Assembly (NCBI GenBank): GCA_030535235.1
Contig: JAUNCL010000002.1
Coordinates: 58,630 to 122,629, forward strand
Reading direction: 5' to 3'
Length of the DNA: 64,000 bases
From: Bacillota bacterium
GTDB lineage: Bacteria; Bacillota; Clostridia; Oscillospirales; Oscillospiraceae
Shown: in pieces, positions 8,628 through 17,907 of the stretch
Numbering within the stretch: position 1 is the first letter of the stretch
How the letters are laid out: each line of letters begins with the position of its first letter
Translations under genes and position numbers: made by a program
The notes under the pieces: model-generated
What the model was told of the DNA's origin: nothing
The model's input: only the letters and a program-made list of their open reading frames with translations
The model's database searches: none

Positions 8628-9344
8628 TTATTCGATCTCGTAGTCTTTGCCGAACTGGATCTCGTCGAAGACCCGGGTATCGCCCAGATCGCCCTCAGCG
8701 GGTTCGTCGGAGGTCTCGGCTGCGGCGGCCTCGGTCTGCTGAGCCGCCTGCTCCTCCTGGGCCACGGGGGCCTCGGGGGCGGGGGCTTCCGCAGGGGTCT
8801 CCTCGGGCTGAGGCTGGACCTGGGCGGCGGCCTTCTCGGCGGTGAGCTCGGAGAGGCTGCCGATGTAGCGGAGCTCGCTGGTGTAGAGCTCCTTGAGCTT
8901 GCCAATATAGGTGGTGGTGGAGGTCCGTGCGGCTTCCAGCCGGGCTTCCTCGTTGGCCAGGGCGGTCTGGACGGCCTGGATCCTGGCCTGGATGGCGGCC
9001 TCCTCCTTTGCCATTTCGGCCCGGGCGGCTTCGCTCTGGCGCTTGACCTCCAGCACAGCCTCCTCGATGGCGGCCTGCTTTTTGGCCTCGCCCTCCCGGA
9101 CCATTTCTTCGGCCATCTTCTGGGCGGAGTGCAGGGCCCGGCGCATGGCGTCCTCGGTGGCGCGATATTCCTCCACCTTGTCCACCAGGACCTTCATTTT
9201 ATTTTTCAGGGAGATATTCTCCTGATACAATGTACGGTAGTCTTCAATGAGGCTATCAAGGAAGGTGTCTACCTGCAGCATGTTATAGCCGCCGAAGGAT
9301 GCTTTTGGAAACACATGGGCTTCCGCTTCCTGAGGTGTCAACAT
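8628..9344 (-). CDS. divIVA: DivIVA-domain cell division / polarity protein
   Basis: Membrane-curvature-sensing coiled-coil protein that marks poles and septa; 238 aa. The DivIVA N-terminal lipid-binding domain is visible (F12, GGYNMLQVDTFLDSL at 19-33). A long coiled coil (~35-160) follows, rich in Glu, Lys and Ala, then a low-complexity Ala/Pro/Glu tail (~175-225). ATG 9344 follows TAGGAGT. It lies directly downstream of sepF and yggS, the usual ylm cluster. The tail is longer and more acidic than in B. subtilis DivIVA; it may be a linker to partner proteins (inference). Confidence 0.92.
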   Translation of the reverse strand: MLTPQEAEAHVFPKASFGGYNMLQVDTFLDSLIEDYRTLYQENISLKNKMKVLVDKVEEYRATEDAMRRALHSAQKMAEEMVREGEAKKQAAIEEAVLEVKRQSEAARAEMAKEEAAIQARIQAVQTALANEEARLEAARTSTTTYIGKLKELYTSELRYIGSLSELTAEKAAAQVQPQPEETPAEAPAPEAPVAQEEQAAQQTEAAAAETSDEPAEGDLGDTRVFDEIQFGKDYEIE

Positions 9345-9417
9345 ACTCGTTCACTCCTATCCCAGTCAATTTCTATTTCGTCGGGGCGGGGCACCGCCCG
9401 ATGGTTTTTTCTTTTTA

Positions 9418-9924
9418 TCAGAAAAAGATCTTACCGTTCTCCAGCTCGTCCAGCAGGTCGCCCTCGAAGCGGACGTTGAAGGGCGTCACCAGGAAGGTCT
9501 GCTTGGCCACCTTCTTGATCTCGCCCTCCTGGGCGTAGGCCACACCGGACAGGAAGTCCAGCAGGCGGCGGGCCACGTTTTCGTCGGTGTCCTCCAGGTT
9601 CAGGACCACGGTGCGCTTGTCACGCAGGTGGTTGGCGATCTCGGCGGCGTTGTCATAGCGCTTGGGCTTGACCAGGACCACCTGGATCTGGGTGGTGGCG
9701 TGGATGTTCACCACCTTGTCGCCGGCGCTCTGCTGGCGGGGCTGCTGGGGCGGCTGCTGATATTCCCGGCGGCGGGGCGCTTCCTCCCGGACCGGCGGGG
9801 GAGGCGGCGGGACGTCGTCGTCTTCATCCTCGTCCTCGTAGAGGTCTTCCTCTTCGTCGTAATCATCTTCCATCTCGTCCTCATAGGGATGGGTGAGGCG
9901 CTTGAGTTCATCAAAGAATCCCAT
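9418..9924 (-). CDS. sepF: Cell division protein SepF
   Basis: FtsZ-ring assembly factor that tethers Z-rings to the membrane; 168 aa. The N terminus MGFFDELKRLTHPYED is the short amphipathic membrane anchor. An extremely acidic Asp/Glu/Tyr linker (~15-40), then a Pro/Arg/Gln-rich linker, lead to the SepF core (about 75-160) with VVLVKPKRYDNAAEIANHL and the glycine in FLSGVAYAQEG. Start ATG 9924 has AGGGGG upstream. It follows yggS by about 50 bases and precedes divIVA, as in the ylmEFGH-divIVA cluster; ylmG and ylmH are absent here. Confidence 0.95.
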   Translation of the reverse strand: MGFFDELKRLTHPYEDEMEDDYDEEEDLYEDEDEDDDVPPPPPPVREEAPRRREYQQPPQQPRQQSAGDKVVNIHATTQIQVVLVKPKRYDNAAEIANHLRDKRTVVLNLEDTDENVARRLLDFLSGVAYAQEGEIKKVAKQTFLVTPFNVRFEGDLLDELENGKIFF

Positions 9925-9976
9925 GGTATTTATAACCCCCTAAATTATGTAAAAAAGAATGGCACGGCAATAGGCC

Positions 9977-10708
9977 TCATCCCTGGGGATGCCATGGCGG
10001 ACGCGCGCCGAACAGGGCAGTGCCCACACGCACCATCGTGGACCCACCCTCGATCGCAAGGGGATAATCTCCGCTCATGCCCATGGAAAGGCAGTCTATA
10101 TTAGGGTTATTATCCCCTAATTTCTCCTTCATGTCAACAAAAAGCTGATAAGTTTCTCGGAAAAAGGCGCGATTTTCTTCGTCGGACGCCGTGGCAGGGG
10201 GGATGCACATGAGGCCCCGCAGATTCAGGTGGGGACACTCCAGGGCGTGGCGGGCCAGAGCCAGGATCTCGTCGATGGCGGCCCCCCCCTTGCTCTCCTC
10301 GTCGCCGATGTTCACTTCCAGCAGGATGTCCTGGACCACGCCCACCTTGGCGGCCTGCTTCTCCACCGCGTCCATGAGGCGGAGGGAGTCGATGGACTCG
10401 ATCATGTCCACCTTACCCACCACGAACTTGACCTTGTTGGTCTGCAGGTGGCCGATGAAGTGGACCTTGGCTCCCTCGTAGGCGTTGTCCTCCAGGTGGG
10501 CCACCAGCTCCTGGACCCGGTTCTCGCCGCAGACGGTGATCCCCGCCTGGATGGCGTTGCGAATGGTGTCGGAGGTCTGGACCTTGGTGGCGGCCACTAA
10601 GGTGATCTCGCCGGGGTCCCGGCCGGCGGCCTGGGCGGCCCGGGCCATGTTCTCCCGTACGGCCGCCACGTTGGCGGCTATGGTCTCATAACTCTTGGTT
10701 TCTGGCAT
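9977..10708 (-). CDS. yggS: YggS/YlmE-family PLP homeostasis protein
   Basis: Pyridoxal-phosphate-binding protein with an alanine-racemase-like barrel and no known catalysis; it influences vitamin B6 and amino-acid pools. 243 aa. The PLP lysine is in VAATKVQT (~residue 42), and the phosphate-contacting LSMGMSGDYPLAIEGGSTMVRVG motif is at the C terminus. Start ATG 10708 lies four bases from the stop of the HlyD-like gene, so the two are likely co-translated. The ribosome site (AAAGGTGG) is distant. Its linkage with sepF is conserved in Firmicutes (ylmE-ylmF). Confidence 0.95.
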   Translation of the reverse strand: MPETKSYETIAANVAAVRENMARAAQAAGRDPGEITLVAATKVQTSDTIRNAIQAGITVCGENRVQELVAHLEDNAYEGAKVHFIGHLQTNKVKFVVGKVDMIESIDSLRLMDAVEKQAAKVGVVQDILLEVNIGDEESKGGAAIDEILALARHALECPHLNLRGLMCIPPATASDEENRAFFRETYQLFVDMKEKLGDNNPNIDCLSMGMSGDYPLAIEGGSTMVRVGTALFGARPPWHPQG

Positions 10709-10711
10709 AAG

Positions 10712-11935
10712 TCAATGTACCACCTTTCCATCATATAGTTCGGCGGACGCGAGGACGACCTCGTCTCCGGACCGAAGGATTCTCTTGTCATTTTCGTCCT
10801 TGGGGTTGGCCTTCACCAGATAGTAGTCGTCATTCTCCGCCAGGATCTTCACCGGGCGGAAGACGGCGTTGTACCCGAAGGAGACAAAGACGCCGTTCTC
10901 CCCTTCGCAGACCCGCAGGGCCTCCTTGGGGATGAGGATGCCTTCCTCGCTCTCCAGAATCAGGCGGCAGCTCTCCCGGCGGAGGTCGCCGGCCTCGTGC
11001 TCGTTCTGGGCGGAGCGGAGGACCGCCACCACCCGGTCATCCTGGATCTCGCCTACGCTCTCCACCTCCATGGGGAGGGCCTTGGAGAGGGCGTCGAAGT
11101 AGACGGAGACCTCCTGGCCGGGGCTGAGGGCGTGGGCGAAGCGGCTGGGCAGGCTCACGGCGTAGTACCAGACGGGGTTGGTGACCAGCTTGCCCAGGCT
11201 GCCCTCGGCAGACTTGGGGACAAGCTGATCGAAGGCGGCCAGCCCCTCGGGGAGCAGGCCCACCAGAGAATCGGGGGAAAGGAGTGTCTCGTACCCATCC
11301 AGATGGGAGGAAAACATTCCCGACCGGGACGCCGTGATCTCGGTGGTCCCGGACTGGTTGCTCAGCAGGGTCTCATAGTCCGTGTACAGGACCGCAGCCG
11401 CCGCGTTCATCTGCTCCGCCGCCTCGCTGGAGACCAGGAACTCCCGCCGCAGCACCAGCTTGCGGTAGGTCTCGGTCTCCTCCGCCAGGTTGCTGTAGTC
11501 CCCCGAGGAGGAGGCGGTCCGCAGCTGGCTCAGGGCGGACATCATCTGCCCCTCCAGAGAGGTCCCCGAGGGGGAACCGTCGTAGGTGGCGTACTGGAGG
11601 GCGCCCAGGTTGGACTTGGTGCGCAGCAGCTTTTCCTGGTTGTCCACATAGTTCTCGTCCTGATAGACCATGGCGATGGCGGCCCCTTCGGCCACCTTCT
11701 CCCCCTCGTTCCGCTTGAGCTGGATGAGCCCGCTGCCGCCGCCGGAGACCGGCATCTCGGAGCGGACCACCCAGCCCTCGGCCTCCACGCTCTCCTCCAT
11801 GGTGTCCGCGTAGACGATGACAAAGGAATAGGGGTCCCGCAGGCCGTTCCAGGCGGAAAAGATCAGATAGATCACGATGGCCGCGATAACGGCCGGTACG
11901 ATGATTTTTTGGAATGTTGCTCCCTGCTTTTTCAT
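10712..11935 (-). CDS. HlyD-like membrane-fusion family protein of the sepF cluster
   Basis: 407 aa with one N-terminal membrane segment (about 10-27) and a large extracytoplasmic part. VEAEGWVVRSE and SGLIQLKRNEGEKVAEGAAIA form a biotinyl-lipoyl-like half-motif at ~50-90. A helical region (~95-200) and a second barrel region (~270-370, with EGILIPKEALRV) follow. This is the adaptor plan of HlyD-type proteins. No ABC transporter or other export partner lies nearby; instead it sits directly upstream of yggS and sepF and downstream of hfq, suggesting an envelope or division-related role (inference). ATG 11935 follows AAGGAAGG. Confidence 0.75.
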   Translation of the reverse strand: MKKQGATFQKIIVPAVIAAIVIYLIFSAWNGLRDPYSFVIVYADTMEESVEAEGWVVRSEMPVSGGGSGLIQLKRNEGEKVAEGAAIAMVYQDENYVDNQEKLLRTKSNLGALQYATYDGSPSGTSLEGQMMSALSQLRTASSSGDYSNLAEETETYRKLVLRREFLVSSEAAEQMNAAAAVLYTDYETLLSNQSGTTEITASRSGMFSSHLDGYETLLSPDSLVGLLPEGLAAFDQLVPKSAEGSLGKLVTNPVWYYAVSLPSRFAHALSPGQEVSVYFDALSKALPMEVESVGEIQDDRVVAVLRSAQNEHEAGDLRRESCRLILESEEGILIPKEALRVCEGENGVFVSFGYNAVFRPVKILAENDDYYLVKANPKDENDKRILRSGDEVVLASAELYDGKVVH

Positions 11936-11978
11936 ACGTATGCCTTCCTTGCGGAAGCGCTGATGGGTTCAGGCTTCC

Positions 11979-12233
11979 TTAGTCGCTCCCTTCCTCCTCC
12001 CAGGTCAGCGGCCGCTCGGGCACGATGGTGGAGATGGCGTGCTTGTACACCATCTGCTGCTTCCCATCGCTGTAGATGACGACCACGAAGGCGTCAAACC
12101 CCCGGATCTCCCCCCGGATCTGGAAGCCATTCACCAAAAAGACGGTGGCCCCCATCCGGCTGCGGCGCAGTTTAGACAGAAGTAGGTCCTGTAAGTTTCG
12201 TTTTCTCGTTTGTACTGCGGTTGCTGTCTGCAT
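11979..12233 (-). CDS. hfq: RNA chaperone Hfq
   Basis: Sm-like hexameric protein that binds sRNAs and A/U-rich mRNA; 84 aa, typical length. The Sm1 region (NLQDLLLSKLRRSRMGATVFLVNGFQIRG is summarised here as residues 13-42) and the Sm2 signature YKHAIST (63-69) are present. The C-terminal tail is short and acidic (EEEGSD). Start ATG 12233 follows AAAGGAGTG. It lies just downstream of miaA, the order found in most bacteria, and follows mutS-mutL-miaA here. Confidence 0.96.
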   Translation of the reverse strand: MQTATAVQTRKRNLQDLLLSKLRRSRMGATVFLVNGFQIRGEIRGFDAFVVVIYSDGKQQMVYKHAISTIVPERPLTWEEEGSD

Positions 12234-12264
12234 ATTGACGCACTCCTTTATCTTTAGGATGCGT

Positions 12265-13209
12265 CTATGGTAATCCCTTCTCCCGTAGAAAATTCGTCGA
12301 ATCCTGTACGACGGCGGGAAAATCCGGGTTGTTTTCCAAAAAAATCCAGTGCGCCTCCGGATTCCTGCGGAACCAGGAGAGCTGCCGCTTGGCGTATTGG
12401 CGGGAGCGGAGCTTTACCGTTTCCGCCGCCGCCGCCAGATCGCCGTTGTTCGCCACGGCGTCAGCGAGCTCCTTGTAGCCGATGGCCTGCATGGCGGTGG
12501 CCTCCCTGGGGACCCCCATGGCCAGGAGCTCCCGGACCTCCCGGGCCAAACCCTGGGCCATCATTCCGTCCACCCGCTGATCGATGCGGTCGTAGAGGGC
12601 CTGCCGGTCCCGGTAGGTCAGGGTGATGGTAAGGGCCTCGTATCGGGGCGGAATAGCCTGGGTCTTCCGGTTGTGCTCGGTGATGGTCTCCCCGGTCTCG
12701 TACCAGACCTCCAGGGCCCGGATGATCCGCTTTTCGTCGTTGGGGTGGAGTTTTTCGGCGGCCTCCGGGTCGATGCGCCGGAGGTCCCGCCACAGGTCGG
12801 GCAGGCCGCCCCGGGCGGCGATCTTCCGGAGCCGTTCCCGGTGGCCGCTCTCGGGCCGGAAGGCGGAGAAGGTGCGGCCGGCGCAGAGGGCGTCGATATA
12901 CAGCCCCGTCCCCCCTACCAGAAGAGGGACCTTGCCCCGGGCCAGAACGTCATCCACACAGGCGGAGGCCTCCTCCACGTACCGGGCCACGCTGTAGTTC
13001 TCCCAGGGGTCGGCCACGGCCATCATGTGGTGGGGGACGCCCTCCATCTCCTCCTCCGAGGGCCGGGCGGTGCCGATGGCCATGTGGCGGTAGATCTGCA
13101 TGGAGTCGGCGGAGATGACCTCCCCGTTCAGTTTTTTCGCCAGGGCCACCCCCAGCCTGGTCTTTCCCGTGGCGGTGGGCCCGCAGATGATGACAATTTT
13201 CGGGGGCAT
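12265..13209 (-). CDS. miaA: tRNA dimethylallyltransferase
   Basis: Transfers dimethylallyl to N6 of A37 in tRNAs that read U-initial codons; 314 aa. The P-loop GPTATGKT (10-17), the DSMQIYRHMAIGTA substrate motif (~35-48) and GGTGLYIDAL (~100) are all present. Start ATG 13209 follows AAGGAGG. The same run holds miaB, whose product methylthiolates the i6A made by MiaA, so the pathway pair is co-located. The gene is 21 bases downstream of mutL. Confidence 0.97.
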   Translation of the reverse strand: MPPKIVIICGPTATGKTRLGVALAKKLNGEVISADSMQIYRHMAIGTARPSEEEMEGVPHHMMAVADPWENYSVARYVEEASACVDDVLARGKVPLLVGGTGLYIDALCAGRTFSAFRPESGHRERLRKIAARGGLPDLWRDLRRIDPEAAEKLHPNDEKRIIRALEVWYETGETITEHNRKTQAIPPRYEALTITLTYRDRQALYDRIDQRVDGMMAQGLAREVRELLAMGVPREATAMQAIGYKELADAVANNGDLAAAAETVKLRSRQYAKRQLSWFRRNPEAHWIFLENNPDFPAVVQDSTNFLREKGLP

Positions 13210-13230
13210 AGTGGGCCTCCTTTTCCAATA

Positions 13231-15153
13231 TCACGCCCGCTTGAACTGTTTTTCCAGCTGGGCTTTCGTCATGGTGATGGCTACGGGGCGGCCGTGGGGG
13301 CAGTATTTCACCTGGCCGGAAACCACCGCCCGGGCCACCACCAGCAGCTCCTCCCGGCTGTTCCGCTGGCCGCCCTTTATCGCCGCCTTGCAGGCCATGG
13401 TGTGGAGGACGGCGTCCCGGGCGGATTCCGGGTCGGCCCCGGCCCCGGAGAGCAGCTTTTCGGCGATCTCGCACAGGGCCTCCTCGGCCTGGCCGGGGTC
13501 TAAGTAGTCGGGGATCTCCCGGACGGCGATGGCCCCGCCGCCGAAATCCCCGCAGGCAAAGCCGAAGCGGCTGAGCAGGTCCTGGTTTTCCAGCAGCACG
13601 GCCCCCTCCTCCGGGTCGGGGGTGAAGAGCACCGGGGCCAGCAGAGTCTGGGCCATGGGCCGGTAGCCCGCCGCCTTCATCCGGTCAAAGTGCATCCGCT
13701 CGTGGGCGGCGTGCTTGTCGATGAAGAGGATCTCCTCTCCCCGCTCCACAACGAGGTAGGTCTGGAGGACCTCCCCGGCCAGCCGCCAGGAGATCTCCTC
13801 CCGGGGCTGCGGCTCCGGTTTCGGCGCCGGCTGCGGCTCCGGCGGAGTCACCACAGGGGGCGGGGGCGGCATGGGGATCCGGATGGGCTCCGGCGGGGGG
13901 CTTTCCCCGTTGTCCCCATGCTTTTCCACATTTTCCACTGGGTTTTCCACAGTTTCGGGGAAAACTGTGGACACTTCGGCGGAAATCGTGGAAAATGACC
14001 GCCCCTTGGGGGACGAAACCGGGACCGGGCGGGGCCGCTCCATGGGCCGCAGAAGGGCGGCAGCCCCCTGGGAATCCCGGAGGGGAAGGGACTTGGCGGC
14101 AGGCGCCGCGGGGGTTGGGGGCGGCGGCGCTGCCGGTGGTTCAAAGGTCACGGAGGGATGCCTCTCCTCCCCGTTCAGGGCGGAGAGAACCGCGTAATAA
14201 ACCCCGTCAAAGACCTTCCGCTCGGAGAGGAATTTCACCTCGGTCTTGGCCGGGTGGACGTTCACATCCACGTCGGCGGGGCGGAGGGTCAGCCGGAGAA
14301 CGCAGCCGGGGAACTTGCCCACCATTTTCTGGTTCTCATAGGCCTTTTCCAGGGCGGTCATCAGCAGGCGGGACTTCACCTGGCGGCCGTTGACGAAAAA
14401 GTGCTGGTAACCCCGGGTCCCCCGGCAGCAGGCGGGCAGGGAGACAAAGCCGCTGACCGTCACGTTCTCCCCCTCCCCCTTCACAGGGGTGAAGCCTAAC
14501 GCGATATCCCGTCCAAAGACGGCGTAGAGGGCGGATTGCAGCTTGCCGTCCCCGGGGGTCATCAGCTCCTGCTTCCCGTCCCGGATGAACTTGACGGACA
14601 CCTCCGGGTGGGACAGGGCCAGCTTCTGGACCAGGGCAAAGACGGCGGCCCCCTCGGCGGCGTCCCGCTTCATAAATTTCAGCCGGGCGGGGGTGTTGTA
14701 AAAGAGGTCCCGGACCACCAGGGTGGTACCCAGGGGACAGCCCGCCTGGTCCTTGGACCGGACCACCCCGCCCTCAATGGTCAGGGCGGTCCCCAGGTCC
14801 TCCTGGGGGGTGCGGGTGAAGAGCTCCATCCGGGAGACCGAGGAGATGGCCGCCAAAGCCTCCCCCCGGAAGCCCAGGGTGCCGATGGCCGCCAGATCCT
14901 CCGGGGTCCGCAGCTTGCTGGTGGCGTGGCGGAGGAAGGCGGTCTCGCACTGGTCCCAGGGGATGCCGCAGCCGTTGTCGGCCACCCGGACCAGGGCCAT
15001 GCCCCCCCGCTGGATCTCCACGGTGACGGAGGTGGCCCCGGCGTCGATGGCGTTCTCTACCAGCTCCTTGGCCACGGAGGCCGGACGCTCCACCACCTCT
15101 CCGGCGGCGATCAGGTCGGCGACATGGGGGTCCAGAACTTTGATATCGGGCAT
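13231..15153 (-). CDS. mutL: DNA mismatch repair endonuclease MutL
   Basis: Couples MutS recognition to strand incision; 640 aa. The GHKL ATPase motifs are NAIDAGA, DNGCGI and GFRGEAL within the first 100 residues. The C-terminal domain has the endonuclease-type signatures: DKHAAHERMHFD (for DQHAX2EX4E, here with K for Q and D for the last E), ACKAAIKGG and CPHGRP. A Pro-rich linker (~340-450) joins the two. It therefore resembles the nicking MutL of bacteria without MutH. Start ATG 15153 follows GGAGGTGCC. Downstream of mutS. Confidence 0.96.
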   Translation of the reverse strand: MPDIKVLDPHVADLIAAGEVVERPASVAKELVENAIDAGATSVTVEIQRGGMALVRVADNGCGIPWDQCETAFLRHATSKLRTPEDLAAIGTLGFRGEALAAISSVSRMELFTRTPQEDLGTALTIEGGVVRSKDQAGCPLGTTLVVRDLFYNTPARLKFMKRDAAEGAAVFALVQKLALSHPEVSVKFIRDGKQELMTPGDGKLQSALYAVFGRDIALGFTPVKGEGENVTVSGFVSLPACCRGTRGYQHFFVNGRQVKSRLLMTALEKAYENQKMVGKFPGCVLRLTLRPADVDVNVHPAKTEVKFLSERKVFDGVYYAVLSALNGEERHPSVTFEPPAAPPPPTPAAPAAKSLPLRDSQGAAALLRPMERPRPVPVSSPKGRSFSTISAEVSTVFPETVENPVENVEKHGDNGESPPPEPIRIPMPPPPPVVTPPEPQPAPKPEPQPREEISWRLAGEVLQTYLVVERGEEILFIDKHAAHERMHFDRMKAAGYRPMAQTLLAPVLFTPDPEEGAVLLENQDLLSRFGFACGDFGGGAIAVREIPDYLDPGQAEEALCEIAEKLLSGAGADPESARDAVLHTMACKAAIKGGQRNSREELLVVARAVVSGQVKYCPHGRPVAITMTKAQLEKQFKRA

Positions 15154-15179
15154 GGGGCACCTCCTTTCGGTTTTTCCTT

Positions 15180-15240
15180 GCCTCCCCCTTTGGGGGAGGT
15201 GGATTCGGGCCGCAGGCCCGAAGACGGAGAGGGTAAATCA
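15180..15240 (+). repeat. Family A repeat, solo copy between mutL and mutS
   Basis: Two consecutive hairpins, GCCTCCCCC / GGGGGAGG and TTCGGGCC / GGCCCGAA, then GGAGAGGGTAAATCA. It occupies most of the 127-base mutS-mutL gap. Further copies are at 17908, 29206, 33938-34224 and 51063-51226. Confidence 0.85.
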
Positions 15241-15280
15241 GTAGTTTATCGAAAAAGTATGTCGAAACTGTGTCAGAACC

Positions 15281-17866
15281 TTACAGTTTTTCTTTCAATT
15301 CATTCAGCAGGTTCAACGCCTGGAGGGGCGTCAGGGTCTCCACCGGGGTGGACCGCAGGGTGCGGAGGACCTCCTCCTCCCCCAGGGCGGTCAGGGAGAC
15401 CTGGGGCTCCTCCCGGGCCTCCGCCACAGGGGCAGGCTGGGCGGACTCCAACTCCTTCAGGATCTCCTTGGCCCGGCGGATGACCTTCGGGGGGACGCCC
15501 GCCAGACCGGCCACCTCGATGCCGTAGCTCTGGTCGGCTCCGCCGGGGACAATCTTGCGCAGGAAGATGATCTCGTCCTTCTTCTTCCGGGCGGCGATAT
15601 TAAAGTTCTTCACCCCGGCAAGCTGGCCCTCCAGAACGGTGAGCTCATGGTAGTGGGTGGCGAAGAGGGTCTTGGCCCCCAGCCGCCTGGGGTCGGCGCA
15701 CCACTCCAGGACGGCCCGGGCGATGGCCATGCCGTCGTAGGTGGAGGTACCCCGGCCGATCTCGTCCAGAATCAGCAGGCTCCGGGGGGTGGCGTGCTTC
15801 AGCAGCTCGGCCACCTCGGTCATCTCCACCATGAAGGTGGACTGGCCCCCGGCCAGGTCGTCGGAGGCCCCGATCCGGGTGAAGATCCGGTCCACGATGC
15901 CGATGTGGGCCGACCGGGCGGGGACAAAGGAGCCCATCTGGGCCATGAGGACGATGAGGGCCACCTGCCGCATGTAGGTGGACTTACCGGCCATGTTGGG
16001 GCCGGTGATGATGGCGGCCAGGTTTTCCCTGCCGTCCATGTGGGTGTCGTTGGGGACGAAGAAGGCGTCGGAGCGCATCTGCTCCACCACGGGATGGCGG
16101 CCTTCGGAGATCTCCAGCTTGTCCGACAGGTCCACCCGGGGCATACAGTAGTTGTTCTCGGCGGCCACCACGGCGAAGGAGGTCAGCACGTCCACCTGGG
16201 CCGCCGCCCCGGCGATCTCCTGGATCTGGGGGGCCAGCGCCGCCGCCTGGTCCCGGATGTCGCAGAAGAGCTGGTATTCCAGGGCCACGATGCGGTCCTG
16301 GGCGGAGAGGATGGTGTGCTCCATCTCCTTCAGCTCCTGGGTGATGTACCGCTCGCAGTTGGCCAGGGTCTGCTTGCGGATATAATCGTCGGGGACCAGG
16401 TCATAGTAGGACTTGGACACCTCGATGTAATAGCCAAATACCTTATTAAAGCTCACCTTGAGGGACTTGATGCCGGTCTTTTCCTTCTCCCGGGCCTCCA
16501 TCTGGGCGATGACCCCCTTGGTGTCGGTGAGAATGGCCCGGAGCCGGTCCACATCCTGGTGGTAGCCAGAACGGATGATGCCGCCCTCCCGGACGGAGAA
16601 GGGGGGCTCGTCCACGATGCCCCGGTCGATGAGGGCGCAGAGGTCGGGCAGGCCCTCCAGCTCCCGGCGGAGTCTGGCCAGCAGGCCGGGGCTCTTTTCC
16701 GGCAGCAGGTTCTGGAGGAAGGGCAGCTTATTCAGTCCGGCGGCCAGGGCCACCAGGTCCCGGCCCCCGGCGGCGCCGTAGACGATGCGGGAGATGAGCC
16801 GCTCCAGGTCGGTGACCTCCCGGAGGATCTGGACGATCTCGCCCCGTTCCACCGGGTTGTCCACCAGCCAGCCCACCCCGTCGTGGCGGCGGGAGATGGC
16901 CACCGGGTCCAGCAGGGGCCGCTCCAGCCAGCTCACCAGCAGGCGGCGGCCCATGGCGGTCTTTGTCTTGTCCAGGACCCACAGAAGGGAGCCCTTCTTC
17001 TCCTTGCCCCGGAGGGTCTCGGTGAGCTCCAGGTTCCGCCGGGCGGAGGGGTCCAGGGACATGAACCGGCCGGTCTCGTAGTACCGCAGGGTGTGCAGAT
17101 AGGACAGGTCGGTCTTTTGGGTCTCGTAGAGGTAATCCATGAGGCCCCCCGCCGCCCGGATGGCCGGGAAGGCGTTTTCGGGGAGCTGGTCCAGGCCGGA
17201 GGTAAACTGCCGCCGGGTCATATCCTGGGCCTTGTCCAGAAGGAAGCGGCCCTCGGGGGCGGCCTCCACCCGGCAGGCCAGCTTATCGGTGAGGAAGCCC
17301 ATCAGGCCGGGATCACAGGCGCCGGGAGAGAGCAGGACCTCCCGGGGGGAGAACCGGCCCAGCTCGTTGACCGCCGGCTCCTGCCAGTCCCCCGGGGGAA
17401 ATCCGGTAAGGAAAACCTCGCCGGTGGAGATATCCCCAAAGCAGAGACCGGCCCCCTCCTCTCCTGCCCAGAGGGCGGCCAGGAAGTTGTTGCGGCCCTC
17501 CTCCAGCAGGTTTTCCTCCACCAGGGTGCCGGGGGTGACCACCCGGATGACCTCCCGCTCCACCAGGCCCTTTGCCTTGGCGGGGTCCTCGGTCTGCTCG
17601 CAGATGGCCACCTTGTAGCCCTTGCCGATGAGCCGGGCAATGTAGGCCTCGGCGGCGTGGTAGGGCACCCCGCACATGGGGGTGCGCTGCTCCGGGGGCT
17701 TGTTCCGGTCCCGGGTGGTGAGGGTCAGGTTCAGCTCCTCCGCCGCCACGGTGGCGTCCTCGTTGAACATCTCGTAGAAGTCGCCCAGACGAAAGAAGAG
17801 AAGGCAGTCCGGGTGCTGGGCCTTGATGTCGTTGTATTGCTTTTTCATGGGGGTGAGTTCAGCCAT
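15281..17866 (-). CDS. mutS: DNA mismatch recognition ATPase MutS
   Basis: Recognises mismatches and small loops; 861 aa, full length MutS1. The mismatch-reading F-x-E motif is in GDFYEMF (~27-33). The Walker A GPNMAGKST (~620), Walker B DEIGRGTSTYDG and the FATHYHEL switch are intact. Start ATG 17866 follows GAGGATC; MPMKKQYN-type second starts are less likely because of spacing. It lies between miaB and mutL and is flanked on both sides by family A repeats. Confidence 0.97.
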   Translation of the reverse strand: MAELTPMKKQYNDIKAQHPDCLLFFRLGDFYEMFNEDATVAAEELNLTLTTRDRNKPPEQRTPMCGVPYHAAEAYIARLIGKGYKVAICEQTEDPAKAKGLVEREVIRVVTPGTLVEENLLEEGRNNFLAALWAGEEGAGLCFGDISTGEVFLTGFPPGDWQEPAVNELGRFSPREVLLSPGACDPGLMGFLTDKLACRVEAAPEGRFLLDKAQDMTRRQFTSGLDQLPENAFPAIRAAGGLMDYLYETQKTDLSYLHTLRYYETGRFMSLDPSARRNLELTETLRGKEKKGSLLWVLDKTKTAMGRRLLVSWLERPLLDPVAISRRHDGVGWLVDNPVERGEIVQILREVTDLERLISRIVYGAAGGRDLVALAAGLNKLPFLQNLLPEKSPGLLARLRRELEGLPDLCALIDRGIVDEPPFSVREGGIIRSGYHQDVDRLRAILTDTKGVIAQMEAREKEKTGIKSLKVSFNKVFGYYIEVSKSYYDLVPDDYIRKQTLANCERYITQELKEMEHTILSAQDRIVALEYQLFCDIRDQAAALAPQIQEIAGAAAQVDVLTSFAVVAAENNYCMPRVDLSDKLEISEGRHPVVEQMRSDAFFVPNDTHMDGRENLAAIITGPNMAGKSTYMRQVALIVLMAQMGSFVPARSAHIGIVDRIFTRIGASDDLAGGQSTFMVEMTEVAELLKHATPRSLLILDEIGRGTSTYDGMAIARAVLEWCADPRRLGAKTLFATHYHELTVLEGQLAGVKNFNIAARKKKDEIIFLRKIVPGGADQSYGIEVAGLAGVPPKVIRRAKEILKELESAQPAPVAEAREEPQVSLTALGEEEVLRTLRSTPVETLTPLQALNLLNELKEKL

Positions 17867-17907
17867 AGGGGATCCTCAATTTCATAACGTGTCATATCTC
17901 TGTATAA

